NCBI GenBank assembly: GCA_027491075.1
Contig: JAIXWX010000026.1
Span: 1 to 41,713, forward strand
Direction of reading: 5' to 3'
Source: Flavobacteriales bacterium
Lineage (GTDB): Bacteria > Bacteroidota > Bacteroidia > Flavobacteriales_D > Sanyastnellaceae
DNA: 41,713 nt
Positions within the stretch are counted from its first letter, which is position 1; every line of letters starts with the position of its first letter. The notes beneath the pieces are model-generated. The model was not told the origin of the DNA. It was given only the letters and a program-made list of their open reading frames with translations, and searched no databases. The translations under genes were made by a program, and so were the position numbers. Positions 9,186 through 17,954 of this stretch are shown here, one piece after another.

Positions 9186-9611
9186 TTATTTTCCGCCGAA
9201 ATATTCGACGTAGTTATTCTCTGTTTCAAAAAGTTTTATGCAATGCAGATCACAGCCCGCGGCTTGTATAGGAGCTTCTAATTGTTTCCAAATGGCAATG
9301 GCCAAGTTCTCGGTAGAGGCCATTATACCTTCCATGAAATCCACATCGAGGTTAAGATTGCTGTGATCCAACTTAGAGGTCACTTTATCTTTTATAAGCG
9401 TACTGAGATACTTCAAGTCTATGCAAAATCCGGTATCCTCCCCAGGAGTTCCTTTTACAGTTACAAAAAGATCATAGTTATGTCCATGCCAGTTGGCATT
9501 GGCACACTTTCCAAAGACTTCTTTATTTTTTTCATCACTCCATCGAGGGTTAAACAACTTATGCGCTGCGTTGAAGCGCTCTCTTCGGGTGACATACACA
9601 ATATTCGGCAT
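9186..9611 (-). CDS. 6-pyruvoyl-tetrahydropterin synthase family, eukaryote-like (BH4-type)
   Basis: Acts on dihydroneopterin triphosphate from FolE. With the start at 9611 the protein has 141 residues. Zinc ligands are His17, His42 and His44 (AAHKLF and WHGHNY), catalytic Cys36 is in FGKCANAN, Asp82-His83 in LDHSNL and Glu129 in FETENN. The spacing Cys-x5-HGH and the flanking text (SDEKN, LDHSNLNLDV, STENLA) resemble animal PTPS of tetrahydrobiopterin synthesis more than bacterial QueD, which has Cys-x3-HGH. An upstream in-frame ATG at 9650 lies before a perfect -7 box (9630-9637), so 9611 is preferred. Automatic annotation would probably call it queD; that remains possible. Confidence 0.9.
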   Translation of the reverse strand: MPNIVYVTRRERFNAAHKLFNPRWSDEKNKEVFGKCANANWHGHNYDLFVTVKGTPGEDTGFCIDLKYLSTLIKDKVTSKLDHSNLNLDVDFMEGIMASTENLAIAIWKQLEAPIQAAGCDLHCIKLFETENNYVEYFGGK

Positions 9612-9629
9612 TCCACAAATTTTGAGCAG

Positions 9630-9637
9630 CAAAGATA
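9630..9637 (-). promoter_or_regulatory. -7 box for PTPS-folE-MFS operon
   Basis: Perfect TATCTTTG on the minus strand, 18 bases before the PTPS ATG at 9611. It shows that the longer frame starting at 9650 is probably not translated. Confidence 0.6.
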
Positions 9638-9659
9638 CAATGCCTGTCATATTAAGAAC

Positions 9660-9667
9660 TAACTTCG
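9660..9667 (+). promoter_or_regulatory. Candidate -7 box for hldD
   Basis: TAACTTCG, one mismatch to TAnnTTTG, 24 bases before the hldD ATG, in the divergent gap with the PTPS gene. Confidence 0.4.
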
Positions 9668-9691
9668 TAGCGGAATTAAAGCCTTGGCAAT

Positions 9692-10657
9692 ATGATAGTG
9701 GTCACCGGTGCTGCCGGATTTATTGGCAGCTGTTTGGTTAGCAAACTCAATGAAGATCGATTCAACGACTTGGTGTTGGTAGATGATTTCTCCAAAAAAG
9801 AGAAGCTAGTCAACTATCAAAACAAGCAATACGCCCTTTTAGTGGATCGGAAAGAGTTTCCGCAATGGCTCGTCGAACATGAAGATCAAGTTCAGTTTGT
9901 ATTTCATTTAGGAGCCCGTACAGACACTACGGAGTTTAACGTTGAAATTTTCAATGAGCTAAACTTGCATTATTCACAAGAGATTTGGAAAATCTGCGTG
10001 GAGAAATCTCTGCCTTTGGTGTATGCCTCTTCCGCTGCAACCTATGGCGATGGCGCCTTGGGATACAAAGACGATCACTCTGTTATCCCAGAACTTCATC
10101 CATTAAACCCCTATGGAGAATCGAAGAATGATTTCGACAAATGGGTTCTTGAACAAAAGGAGCAACCATTCTTTTGGGCTGGCTTAAAATTTTTCAACGT
10201 GTATGGCCCAAATGAATATCATAAAGGAAGAATGGCCAGTGTTGTTTTTCACGCTTTTCATCAAATAACACAGAAAGGAGAGATGAAGCTGTTTCGCTCA
10301 CACCGCCCCGACTTCGCAGACGGTGGTCAGATGCGTGACTTCATCTATGTAAAAGATCTCATCAATGTTTGCATGTGGTTGATGCATCACCGCTCGAATT
10401 CTGGTATTTATAATCTTGGATCAGGAAAAGCAAGAACCTTTAATGATCTAGCTCACGCCACTTTCCATGCTATGGGTAAAGCGTCCAAGATTGATTTTAT
10501 TGATACACCAATCGATATTCGAGATAAGTATCAGTACTTCACCGAGGCTGATATGAGCAAGCTAATCGGCATAGGCTATCCTCATCCTTTTCATTCTTTA
10601 GAAGAAGGCATTACAGATTACGTGCAGCAATACTTAAATCAGAATAAATACTACTAA
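9692..10657 (+). CDS. hldD: ADP-L-glycero-D-manno-heptose 6-epimerase
   Basis: Last step of ADP-heptose synthesis for lipopolysaccharide inner core. Extended SDR of 321 residues. It has the NAD(P) glycine motif GAAGFIGS at the N-terminus, the catalytic YGESK, and the HldD-specific segments [18 protein letters not shown] and [13 protein letters not shown]. The product feeds heptosyltransferases such as the GT9 gene at 34.8-35.8 kb. It has its own candidate promoter. Its stop shares CTAA with the convergent DUF2256 gene. Confidence 0.95.
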   Translation: MIVVTGAAGFIGSCLVSKLNEDRFNDLVLVDDFSKKEKLVNYQNKQYALLVDRKEFPQWLVEHEDQVQFVFHLGARTDTTEFNVEIFNELNLHYSQEIWKICVEKSLPLVYASSAATYGDGALGYKDDHSVIPELHPLNPYGESKNDFDKWVLEQKEQPFFWAGLKFFNVYGPNEYHKGRMASVVFHAFHQITQKGEMKLFRSHRPDFADGGQMRDFIYVKDLINVCMWLMHHRSNSGIYNLGSGKARTFNDLAHATFHAMGKASKIDFIDTPIDIRDKYQYFTEADMSKLIGIGYPHPFHSLEEGITDYVQQYLNQNKYY

Positions 10658-10803
10658 GGAGCTTTAGGAGCATTTCTTCGGCATCGTTCGGAGCAGTACT
10701 TAACATTCTCCCAATCCTTTTCCCACTTCTTGCGCCACGTAAATGGCCTCAAACAAACGGGACATGTCTTCTCTGGTAGATGCTGTTTTTTAACTCCTTT
10801 CAT
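10654..10803 (-). CDS. DUF2256 family small Cys-rich protein (49 aa)
   Basis: Short gene of 49 residues. The translation contains [14 protein letters not shown] and then [12 protein letters not shown]. Four cysteines in CxxC...CxxxC, the central FTWRKKW and the trailing YCSxRCRR are the DUF2256 signature, suggesting a small zinc ribbon. An AGGAG ribosome site stands 5-6 bases before the ATG. It lies 7 bases after the Ppx/GppA gene on the same strand, so it is last in the ABC-ppx operon. Function is unknown. From memory, family members are often encoded beside photolyase/cryptochrome genes; here one lies 3.3 kb away on the other strand. Confidence 0.88.
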   Translation of the reverse strand: MKGVKKQHLPEKTCPVCLRPFTWRKKWEKDWENVKYCSERCRRNAPKAP

Positions 10804-10810
10804 TCTTCTC

Positions 10811-11737
10811 CTATGCACTAATCAATTCAGAGATCACCCCTTCCTTGAGAGCATAAGCACTGTGGTAAATTCGCTCGAAAGAATTCAGCTCAAGTACATA
10901 CTTCACTAAGTAGCTCGCCAAAGGCATATACTCTGCTCGAATACTCGGAATAGCCGGGTGTTTCAATCGCTCTTCGTAGGTAGAGCCCATCAGCCATGAA
11001 TGCATATCCGGAAATGCCTTCCATGGCAATTCATTAAGTAACATGAAAGGCTCATTGATCTTTGATGGTGTTTGATGTTTGTAGATGGCGTAAAGGGTAT
11101 CGAAAGAACCTGATGAGCCAATCAATTGAACGCAAGGATATTTTCTCAAGGCCTCCTCCAACTCTTTCAATTCGGCTTCATATAGATTTCTGAGCTTCTT
11201 GATGTCCTCATGATTCATTCTATCAGAAGGTTGAACAGCCTCATGTACACGGCTCACTCCTAAAAGAAAGCTCTTTTTCCAGAATATTTCTTGACCATTT
11301 GCAATAATGAACTCTGTACTTCCTCCACCGATATCCATGATCAGTGAGGGCTCGTTTCCCAGATCAATTGTTTGCTTGATGCCTTTATAAATCAATTCGG
11401 CCTCTCTATCTCCGTCGATGACTTCAATATCAAGATTAAGCAGTTCCTTCGCCTTTTTTACAAAATCTTGTCCATTAGACGCTTCACGAATGGCGCTAGT
11501 GGCAAAAGCACGGATTTGTTGGCACTCAAAATTGGCCGCATTGCTGACATGGCATTGAAGAGCATCTAAACCTCTTATAAATCGCGAAGGGATAATGGTT
11601 TTTTTCTCGAACCCTCCAGCCCCGAGCTTCACTGCAAGTTTGTTCTCAAAATGTAACTTCCAAGTTTTGCCTTCCCCCACTTCAGCAACCAATAAGTTGA
11701 ACGTATTGGTACCGCAATCTATAATTCCAATCTTCAT
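10811..11737 (-). CDS. Ppx/GppA family exopolyphosphatase
   Basis: Member of the actin-like ASKHA phosphatases that hydrolyse polyphosphate or pppGpp. With the start at 11737 it has 308 residues, the length of the short bacterial Ppx1-like proteins without the C-terminal HD domain. Seen: phosphate-1 motif [13 protein letters not shown], the acidic residue region [11 protein letters not shown], and the phosphate-2 motif [13 protein letters not shown], with GSSGSFDT further on. In-frame starts at 11746 and 11794 lie inside the upstream permease gene; the ATG one base after the permease stop fits the family N-terminus best. Polyphosphate versus pppGpp cannot be separated from sequence. Confidence 0.92.
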   Translation of the reverse strand: MKIGIIDCGTNTFNLLVAEVGEGKTWKLHFENKLAVKLGAGGFEKKTIIPSRFIRGLDALQCHVSNAANFECQQIRAFATSAIREASNGQDFVKKAKELLNLDIEVIDGDREAELIYKGIKQTIDLGNEPSLIMDIGGGSTEFIIANGQEIFWKKSFLLGVSRVHEAVQPSDRMNHEDIKKLRNLYEAELKELEEALRKYPCVQLIGSSGSFDTLYAIYKHQTPSKINEPFMLLNELPWKAFPDMHSWLMGSTYEERLKHPAIPSIRAEYMPLASYLVKYVLELNSFERIYHSAYALKEGVISELISA

Positions 11738-11738
11738 A

Positions 11739-13085
11739 TTAACCATTGTATCTAATCCACTTCCATATTTCCTTGTAGGTAGCTTTTTTTCCATACATCA
11801 GAATACCTACTCTATAGATTCTTCCAGCGAGCCATACCGTTCCGATAAATGTTGCAACAAGAAGTACCACCGACAATATCAATTGCCAGACATTACCCAT
11901 ATTCCAGCCCATAGCTGTCTTTACCATCATCACTACAGGCGATGTCAACGGGATAATGCCAAACACCGTTCCCATGGTACCTTCTGGATTCTGCCACAAA
12001 AACTCCGAAACAATGAACCCAAAGAGGAGCGGAATAGTGACCAACGGCATAAACTGTTGGGTATCGGTTTCCTGATCCACAGCAGCGCCAATTGCCGCGA
12101 AGAGAGAGGCATACAGTAAAAAGCCTCCAATAAAATAAAACACGAAGGCTAAAACGATTTGCATCCAAGGAACATTCAAAAGAAAACTTACCGTCTCATT
12201 ATTCTTTAAAGCAGCCAATTGCCCACCTTGCGGCAGTTGTTCTGGCATCTGACCATTCACTACTCCTGTAACTTCTCCCGCAGAGCCCAATAATGCACTT
12301 ACCACGGTGAATGCAATACCCGAGAAGACAACCCATAAAACAAACTGAGTCAATCCAACCAATCCAATACCTATGACCTTTCCCATCATCAGTTGGAATG
12401 GTTTTACGGAAGAAATTATCACTTCAATGATTCGATTGGTTTTCTCTTCAATAACACCGCGCATCACTTGTATGCCGTAGATAAAGATGAACATGTATAT
12501 CACCACAGCGAAAACAAATCCAATGCCCGCGCGAGCTCTAAGATCTTCTCCTGATTCTGGCTTCTCTACATTGTGGGTATTGAGCGTCACTCCCTGCTTG
12601 ACGGACTGGTAGGTCTTCCAGTCCATCCCAAATTTCTTTACTCGCCATTGCTCCAATGCAGATTCCAGCTCTTCTTGAATACGATCTTGCACCGTTAGGC
12701 TAGGCAATTTTTTTACATAAAATTCACAAAGACCATCTGCATAAGAAGCACTGTCAAGCACTACCATCAGTGTATGTCGACTTGTCTTAAACTCTTCGTC
12801 AGTGATGGGGATGGTAGTGAATTCATACACCAAATTATCCTCATCTTTAAAGCGAGGGCGCTCTAGTCCAGCAAGCTTATAATCTACTACTTCCTGTGCA
12901 ATCAAAAACCCCGAAGTATCAACAATCATCACGTTGTGTTCGGTATCGTCGCTCATGGCTACGAATATGGCTCCAACCATCAACGCTGTGAAAAGCAATG
13001 GTCCTAGAAAAGTCATTATGATAAATGACTTCTTTTTTACACGAACCAAGTATTCTCTTTTTATAATAAGGGCTATTTTGTTCAT
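11739..13085 (-). CDS. ABC-2 type transporter permease (NatB-like)
   Basis: Membrane subunit of an ABC exporter, 448 residues. One N-terminal helix (residues ~20-45) is followed by a ~150-residue extracytoplasmic domain, then five or six helices in the C-terminal half. The sequence EEKTNRIIEVIISSVKPFQLMMGKV is the marker of NatB/ABC-2 permeases, the coupling segment before the second helix. It overlaps the ATPase gene by 4 bases (ATGA), so the two are co-translated. The substrate is unknown; NatAB exports Na+ in Bacillus but the family is broad. Confidence 0.9.
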   Translation of the reverse strand: MNKIALIIKREYLVRVKKKSFIIMTFLGPLLFTALMVGAIFVAMSDDTEHNVMIVDTSGFLIAQEVVDYKLAGLERPRFKDEDNLVYEFTTIPITDEEFKTSRHTLMVVLDSASYADGLCEFYVKKLPSLTVQDRIQEELESALEQWRVKKFGMDWKTYQSVKQGVTLNTHNVEKPESGEDLRARAGIGFVFAVVIYMFIFIYGIQVMRGVIEEKTNRIIEVIISSVKPFQLMMGKVIGIGLVGLTQFVLWVVFSGIAFTVVSALLGSAGEVTGVVNGQMPEQLPQGGQLAALKNNETVSFLLNVPWMQIVLAFVFYFIGGFLLYASLFAAIGAAVDQETDTQQFMPLVTIPLLFGFIVSEFLWQNPEGTMGTVFGIIPLTSPVVMMVKTAMGWNMGNVWQLILSVVLLVATFIGTVWLAGRIYRVGILMYGKKATYKEIWKWIRYNG

Positions 13086-14014
13086 GACTGAGATGCGTTG
13101 AATTTGTTAACAGCTTCGATAAAAATATCATTCATATCCGGTATCATTTCTCTTGCAGAAATAATCTCTAGATCTTTTAAAAGTGATGAGAGAAGATCAT
13201 TCAACTTTCTTCCATCAGGAATTCGAATTACAGCAACAGAGTAATCCTCGTGTTGGGTATTGTTGATCAATTCAAAACTTGCCCAAAGTCCAATTCCTAG
13301 ATCCATGGCATAGCCTTTATAAATGAGCTCATAGGTGTAGCTACGGAATCTATTCTTGACTTCTTTTACTGTTCCATCCAATATCACTTGCGAGCGATTT
13401 ATCAATGCTATTTGGTCGCATAGTTCCTCCACACTTCCCATGTCATGCGTGGATAAAATGATGGTCGATCCCTCTGACTTTAGACGAAGCATTTCATTGC
13501 GAATGAGCTCTGCATTGATCGGGTCAAAACCACTAAACGGTTCATCAAGAATCAGAAGCTTTGGTTCATGAAGCACAGTAGTAATGAATTGTACCTTCTG
13601 AGCCATTCCCTTAGAGAGATCTTCTACCTTTTTATCCCACCAGGTATGAATTTCGAATCGCTTAAACCAGTCCATTAAACGGGTTTTCGCCTCGTTGGAT
13701 GACAAGCCTTTGAGCTGAGCTAGATACATACATTGCTCACCCACTTTCATTTTCTTATAAAGACCACGCTCTTCTGGAAGATATCCTATTTGCTCTACGT
13801 GTTCTGCGCGCAATTTTTCACCATGAAACAAAACCTCTCCGCTATCAGGTCCTGTAATCTGATTGATAATACGGATCAAGCTTGTTTTTCCAGCGCCATT
13901 CGGTCCTAACAAACCGAAAACACTTCCCGATTTCACCGCAATAGAAACATCATTCAAGGCTTTGTGACCACTGTAAGCCTTGTGTATGTTCTTTGCCTCA
14001 AGTGCATAACTCAT
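13082..14014 (-). CDS. ABC transporter ATP-binding protein (NatA-like)
   Basis: ATPase of the exporter encoded with the following permease. Length is 310 residues. Walker A is GPNGAGKTS (about 37-45), the signature loop is the variant LSKGMAQKVQ, and Walker B is LLILDEPFSGFDP, followed by the switch His in STHDM. The last ~80 residues form the DUF4162-type tail typical of NatA-like subunits. The gene follows a perfect -7 box with a leader of about 30 bases, and heads an operon of ATPase, permease, Ppx/GppA and DUF2256. Confidence 0.93.
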   Translation of the reverse strand: MSYALEAKNIHKAYSGHKALNDVSIAVKSGSVFGLLGPNGAGKTSLIRIINQITGPDSGEVLFHGEKLRAEHVEQIGYLPEERGLYKKMKVGEQCMYLAQLKGLSSNEAKTRLMDWFKRFEIHTWWDKKVEDLSKGMAQKVQFITTVLHEPKLLILDEPFSGFDPINAELIRNEMLRLKSEGSTIILSTHDMGSVEELCDQIALINRSQVILDGTVKEVKNRFRSYTYELIYKGYAMDLGIGLWASFELINNTQHEDYSVAVIRIPDGRKLNDLLSSLLKDLEIISAREMIPDMNDIFIEAVNKFNASQS

Positions 14015-14045
14015 AAATTCAAATTTGGAGTTTCAATATTCAAAA

Positions 14046-14053
14046 CAAAGATA
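14046..14053 (-). promoter_or_regulatory. -7 box for the ABC-ppx operon
   Basis: Perfect TATCTTTG on the minus strand, 31 bases before the ATPase ATG. No -33 TTG at the right spacing was found. Confidence 0.55.
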
Positions 14054-14119
14054 GGTGTTCTATGGTTGTATGATTTATTTCACGAATGGTACTAGGGGAC
14101 AATAAGAGGTATTAGTGGC

Positions 14120-15613
14120 TTGAAAAAGGAGATTCAAATCATCTGGTTCAAAAGAGATCTTCGCACTCAAGATCACGCTCCTTTGTGGACGGCTGCACAA
14201 AACTCTATCGCAGCACTTGCCATCTATGTTTTTGAACCAGAAATAATGGAAGCCCCAGACCACTCAGAAAGGCATTTGATATTCGTTTGCCAGAGCATTC
14301 GTGATTTAAGAAAAAAACTATCTATACCACTGCTTTTATTCTTTGGCCGACCTGAACAGGCATTTGGCTTTTTGCAGAACAGTTTTACAATCAAGCAAGT
14401 ACTTTCTCATCAAGAAACAGGAAACAGAATATCCTTTGACCGGGATAAACGAGTTGCACATTTTTTCAAATCTGAGTCCATCGAATGGTTGGAGTTTCCC
14501 TCCAACGGTGTCATTCGAGGCATCAAGAACCGCAAGAATTGGTCAACATCATGGATGGAAACAATGAAAACACTCCAGTTCCCAGTGGATCTAAAACTTC
14601 TAGTGCCCGTTTTAGACACCATTATTGTAGAAAATACAATAAGTGGAGAGGACCTATTCCTGCGCCATCTCGAAGAAATTCCAGGATTTCAAAGAGGAGG
14701 CGAAAGTGAAGCGATGCGTTATATGGTAAGTTTTTTTGAGGAACGATATGTCAACTATATAAAGCACATCAGTAAACCTGCTGCGGCCAGAAAAGGATGT
14801 AGTCGTCTTTCTCCTTTTCTAGCATACGGAAATTTGAGCATTCGTCAGATTTTTCAAAAAGCTCTTTTCTTGAGATATCACGGAGGAAAAAAGAGGGAGC
14901 TTGATTTCTTTATCGCCCGCCTTCAGTGGCATTGCCATTTTATTCAAAAATTCGAAAGTGAATGTGAAATTGAGTTCACCAATTTAAACAAAGGGTTTGA
15001 TGATATTCGAACCGAGGTAAATGCGCTTTGGGTAGATGCATGGAAAAGAGGAATGACAGGCATTCCCATGGTCGATGCCTGTATGCGTTGCGTTGTAGCT
15101 ACCGGATACCTGAACTTCCGAATGCGAAGCATGTTGGTTTCATTTCTCACTCATCACCTGTTTCAACCGTGGCAGTCAGGCGTGCATCATCTTGCAAAAG
15201 CTTTCTTGGACTACGAGCCTGGCATTCATTTCCCTCAGTTTCAAATGCAAGCTGGTACTATGGGCGTTAACACCATCCGGATTTACAATCCCATAAAACA
15301 AGGTTTAGAGCACGATCCTGAAGGAGAGTTTATTAGAATGTGGGTAAAGGAGTTGAGCCATCTTCCTCCTTCCTTGGTGCACGAGCCTTGGAAAATGAGT
15401 CAATTAGAGCAAGCCTTCTACAACTATCAGCCCGGAATAACCTATCCCCACCCTATAGTAGACGTAGATTCGGCGGCGAAAACAGCACGAGAATCTATCT
15501 GGCAGAAGAAGAAAAGCAAAGAGGTAAAAGAAAACAACCGAGCCATCCTTCAAAAGCACACCAAAAGAAGCTCGGAACAAGAATCGCCGTTATTCCCTAT
15601 GAGAGGCGAATAA
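14120..15613 (+). CDS. Divergent photolyase/cryptochrome (FAD-binding)
   Basis: Blue-light flavoprotein of the photolyase/cryptochrome superfamily, 497 residues, full length. N-terminal photolyase alpha/beta domain begins IIWFKRDLRTQDH. The FAD-binding helical domain (~200-470) has LSPFLAYGNLSIRQIF, TGIPMVDACMRCV, LNFRMRSML and NPIKQGLEHDPEGEFIRMW. The segment that reads NNGGWQWAAS in E. coli CPD photolyase is here FPQFQMQAGTMG, so the lesion pocket differs. CPD repair, another lesion, or sensing are all open. The start is TTG with AAGAGG upstream. A DUF2256 gene lies 3.3 kb away. ugd follows with its own promoter. Confidence 0.88.
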   Translation: MKKEIQIIWFKRDLRTQDHAPLWTAAQNSIAALAIYVFEPEIMEAPDHSERHLIFVCQSIRDLRKKLSIPLLLFFGRPEQAFGFLQNSFTIKQVLSHQETGNRISFDRDKRVAHFFKSESIEWLEFPSNGVIRGIKNRKNWSTSWMETMKTLQFPVDLKLLVPVLDTIIVENTISGEDLFLRHLEEIPGFQRGGESEAMRYMVSFFEERYVNYIKHISKPAAARKGCSRLSPFLAYGNLSIRQIFQKALFLRYHGGKKRELDFFIARLQWHCHFIQKFESECEIEFTNLNKGFDDIRTEVNALWVDAWKRGMTGIPMVDACMRCVVATGYLNFRMRSMLVSFLTHHLFQPWQSGVHHLAKAFLDYEPGIHFPQFQMQAGTMGVNTIRIYNPIKQGLEHDPEGEFIRMWVKELSHLPPSLVHEPWKMSQLEQAFYNYQPGITYPHPIVDVDSAAKTARESIWQKKKSKEVKENNRAILQKHTKRSSEQESPLFPMRGE

Positions 15614-15616
15614 CCT

Positions 15617-15624
15617 TACTTTTG
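15617..15624 (+). promoter_or_regulatory. -7 box for ugd and the polysaccharide run
   Basis: Perfect TACTTTTG, 23 bases before the ugd ATG, just past the photolyase stop. It suggests that ugd-uxs-wbpD-tviB is transcribed separately from the photolyase. Confidence 0.55.
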
Positions 15625-15647
15625 CCACCGAAATAAATAATCGATAC

Positions 15648-16961
15648 ATGGAAATCGCAGTTGTGGGGACCGGCTATGTGGGTCTCGTTACAGGTACTTG
15701 TTTCTCTGAAACAGGCAATAATGTTACCTGTGTAGACATTGATCAAAACAAGGTGGAACGCATGAGAAAAGGTGAAGTTCCCATTTATGAGCCCATGCTC
15801 GATGTATATTTTGAACGCAACCAACGCGAAGGCAGATTACACTTTACTACCGATTTGGCGACTGCCGTGGAAAAAGCTCAAATCATCTTTCTTGCGCTTC
15901 CCACCCCCCCCGGTGAAGATGGAAGCGCTGATCTCAGCTATATTCTTCGAGTGGCCGATGACCTAGGTAAGATCATTAAAGATTATAAGGTTATTGTGGA
16001 TAAAAGCACTGTTCCTGTAGGAACTTGCGCTTTGGTGAAAGAAGCTATGGCGAAAAACTCAAAAGTAGATTTTGACGTTGTATCAAATCCGGAGTTCTTG
16101 AGAGAGGGTTTTGCTGTTGAAGACTTTATGAAACCCGATCGGGTGGTGGTTGGAACATCCAGCGCAAAAGCGATGGAAGTGATGACCGAGTTGTACAAGC
16201 CCTTTATACGCCAAGGAAATCCATTGATATTCATGGATGAGAAAAGTGCTGAACTCACCAAATATGCAGCAAACGCTTTTCTTGCCACCAAGATTAGCTT
16301 CATGAACGAGATTGCCAATTTCTGTGAGAAAGTGGGTGCGGATGTAGACATGGTTCGACTGGGCATTGGAGCTGACTCTCGCATTGGAAAGAGATTCTTA
16401 TTCCCTGGCATCGGATATGGAGGAAGTTGTTTCCCTAAAGATGTTCAGGCTCTCGCTAAGAGCGGACAAGAAGCAGGGTATGAATTCAAAATCCTGAAAA
16501 GTGTAATGAAGGTCAACGAACGACAAAAGACCATTCTTCTTCAGCCCATTCTTGATTTTTTCGAAAACAATTTACAAGGAAAGAAAATAGCCATTTGGGG
16601 ATTGGCCTTCAAACCAGACACCGACGATATAAGAGAGGCTCCAGCTTTATACATGATCGAGCATCTATTAGAAGCAGGAGCTACGATTGCTGCTTATGAT
16701 CCAGAGGCCATGGAAAATGTAAAGCGTCAAAGAAACTTCCCTATCGAATACTCAAAAGACCAATACGCAGTGTTGCAAGGAGCGGACGCCCTGCTTATAT
16801 GCACCGAATGGTCGGCATTTCGCAATCCTGACTTCGATAAAATCGCCAATGGATTGAAGGCAAAAGTTATATTTGATGGACGCAATCTATACGATCTCGA
16901 TCGAATGAAAAAACTCAATTTTCACTATAAGAGCATTGGTCGCGAAACCGTTGAAGTCTAA
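15648..16961 (+). CDS. ugd: UDP-glucose 6-dehydrogenase
   Basis: Oxidises UDP-glucose to UDP-glucuronate with two NAD+. Length is 437 residues. Seen: N-terminal Rossmann motif VGTGYVGLVTG, the KSTVPVGT segment, EFLREG, the helix ELTKYAANAFLATKISFMNE, and the catalytic Cys in YGGSCFPKD (about Cys261, Cys260 in E. coli). The C-terminal domain has WGLAFKPDTDDIREAP. The ATG of the downstream UDP-xylose synthase follows the stop directly, so substrate passes from this enzyme to that one. It is first in the nucleotide-sugar gene run. Confidence 0.96.
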   Translation: MEIAVVGTGYVGLVTGTCFSETGNNVTCVDIDQNKVERMRKGEVPIYEPMLDVYFERNQREGRLHFTTDLATAVEKAQIIFLALPTPPGEDGSADLSYILRVADDLGKIIKDYKVIVDKSTVPVGTCALVKEAMAKNSKVDFDVVSNPEFLREGFAVEDFMKPDRVVVGTSSAKAMEVMTELYKPFIRQGNPLIFMDEKSAELTKYAANAFLATKISFMNEIANFCEKVGADVDMVRLGIGADSRIGKRFLFPGIGYGGSCFPKDVQALAKSGQEAGYEFKILKSVMKVNERQKTILLQPILDFFENNLQGKKIAIWGLAFKPDTDDIREAPALYMIEHLLEAGATIAAYDPEAMENVKRQRNFPIEYSKDQYAVLQGADALLICTEWSAFRNPDFDKIANGLKAKVIFDGRNLYDLDRMKKLNFHYKSIGRETVEV

Positions 16962-17954
16962 ATGTATCCTATGAAAAGAGTATTAATTACCGGCGCCGCC
17001 GGATTCCTTGGTTCCCACTTGTGTGACCGTTTTTTGAAAGACGGTTATCAAGTAGTGGGAATGGACAATTTAATAACGGGAGACCTTAAAAATATTGAGC
17101 ATCTTTTTGCCAGTGAGCATTTTGAATTCTATCATCACGACGTTTCAAAATTCATCCATGTTCCTGGGAAATTAGACTTTGTTCTCCACTTTGCTTCTCC
17201 TGCAAGTCCAATTGATTATTTGAAAATCCCTATTCAAACCCTAAAGGTTGGATCCTTGGGAATTCACAACTGCCTTGGATTGGCAAAAGATAAAAAAGCA
17301 CGATTGCTCATCGCTAGCACTTCGGAAGTTTATGGAGACCCTACAGTGCATCCTCAAACAGAATCCTACTGGGGCAATGTGAACCCTGTTGGACCGAGAG
17401 GAGTATATGATGAAGCCAAGCGTTTTCAAGAAGCCATTACTATGGCCTACCATACGTTTCACGGATTGGAAACTCGAATTGTACGCATATTCAATACCTA
17501 CGGTCCACGTATGCGACTCAATGACGGACGCGTACTGCCAGCATTCATCGGACAGGCGCTGCGAGGCGAAGACCTAACCGTTTTCGGCGATGGCTCACAA
17601 ACACGTTCTTTCTGCTATGTCGATGATTTAATAGAAGGAATCGTTAGACTTCTTCACAGCGATTATTCAGGTCCAGTAAACATCGGCAATCCGGATGAAA
17701 TTACCATTTCCGAATTCGCTGAAGAAATAATTAAACTCACCGGTACTCAGCAAAAAGTAATCTACAAGCCTCTTCCCACAGATGACCCAAAGCAAAGAAG
17801 ACCTGATATTTCTCTTGCCAAAAGTCTTTTAGGATGGGAACCTAAAGTGTCTCGTTCGGAAGGATTAAAAATTACTTACGACTATTTCAAATCCCTAACA
17901 GAAGACGAATTGAATAAAGTGGAGCACAAGGACTTTACACGATTTATCAAATGA
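16962..17954 (+). CDS. uxs: UDP-glucuronate decarboxylase (UDP-xylose synthase)
   Basis: Extended SDR that decarboxylates UDP-glucuronate to UDP-xylose. Length is 330 residues. Seen: [16 protein letters not shown] (NAD site), the UXS-type [19 protein letters not shown], catalytic [16 protein letters not shown] and [14 protein letters not shown]. The ATG at 16962 follows the ugd stop with no gap; a second ATG three codons later (16971) is equally usable. It overlaps the next gene by 4 bases. Together with ugd it gives a complete UDP-glucose to UDP-xylose branch. Confidence 0.94.
   Translation: MYPMKRVLITGAAGFLGSHLCDRFLKDGYQVVGMDNLITGDLKNIEHLFASEHFEFYHHDVSKFIHVPGKLDFVLHFASPASPIDYLKIPIQTLKVGSLGIHNCLGLAKDKKARLLIASTSEVYGDPTVHPQTESYWGNVNPVGPRGVYDEAKRFQEAITMAYHTFHGLETRIVRIFNTYGPRMRLNDGRVLPAFIGQALRGEDLTVFGDGSQTRSFCYVDDLIEGIVRLLHSDYSGPVNIGNPDEITISEFAEEIIKLTGTQQKVIYKPLPTDDPKQRRPDISLAKSLLGWEPKVSRSEGLKITYDYFKSLTEDELNKVEHKDFTRFIK

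Noticed and set aside
9282-9662. Plus-strand 126-codon frame
   Set aside because: Antisense to the PTPS gene, which has all zinc and catalytic residues.
11595-12119. Plus-strand 174-codon frame
   Set aside because: Antisense to ppx and the ABC permease; His/Arg-rich text with no family features.
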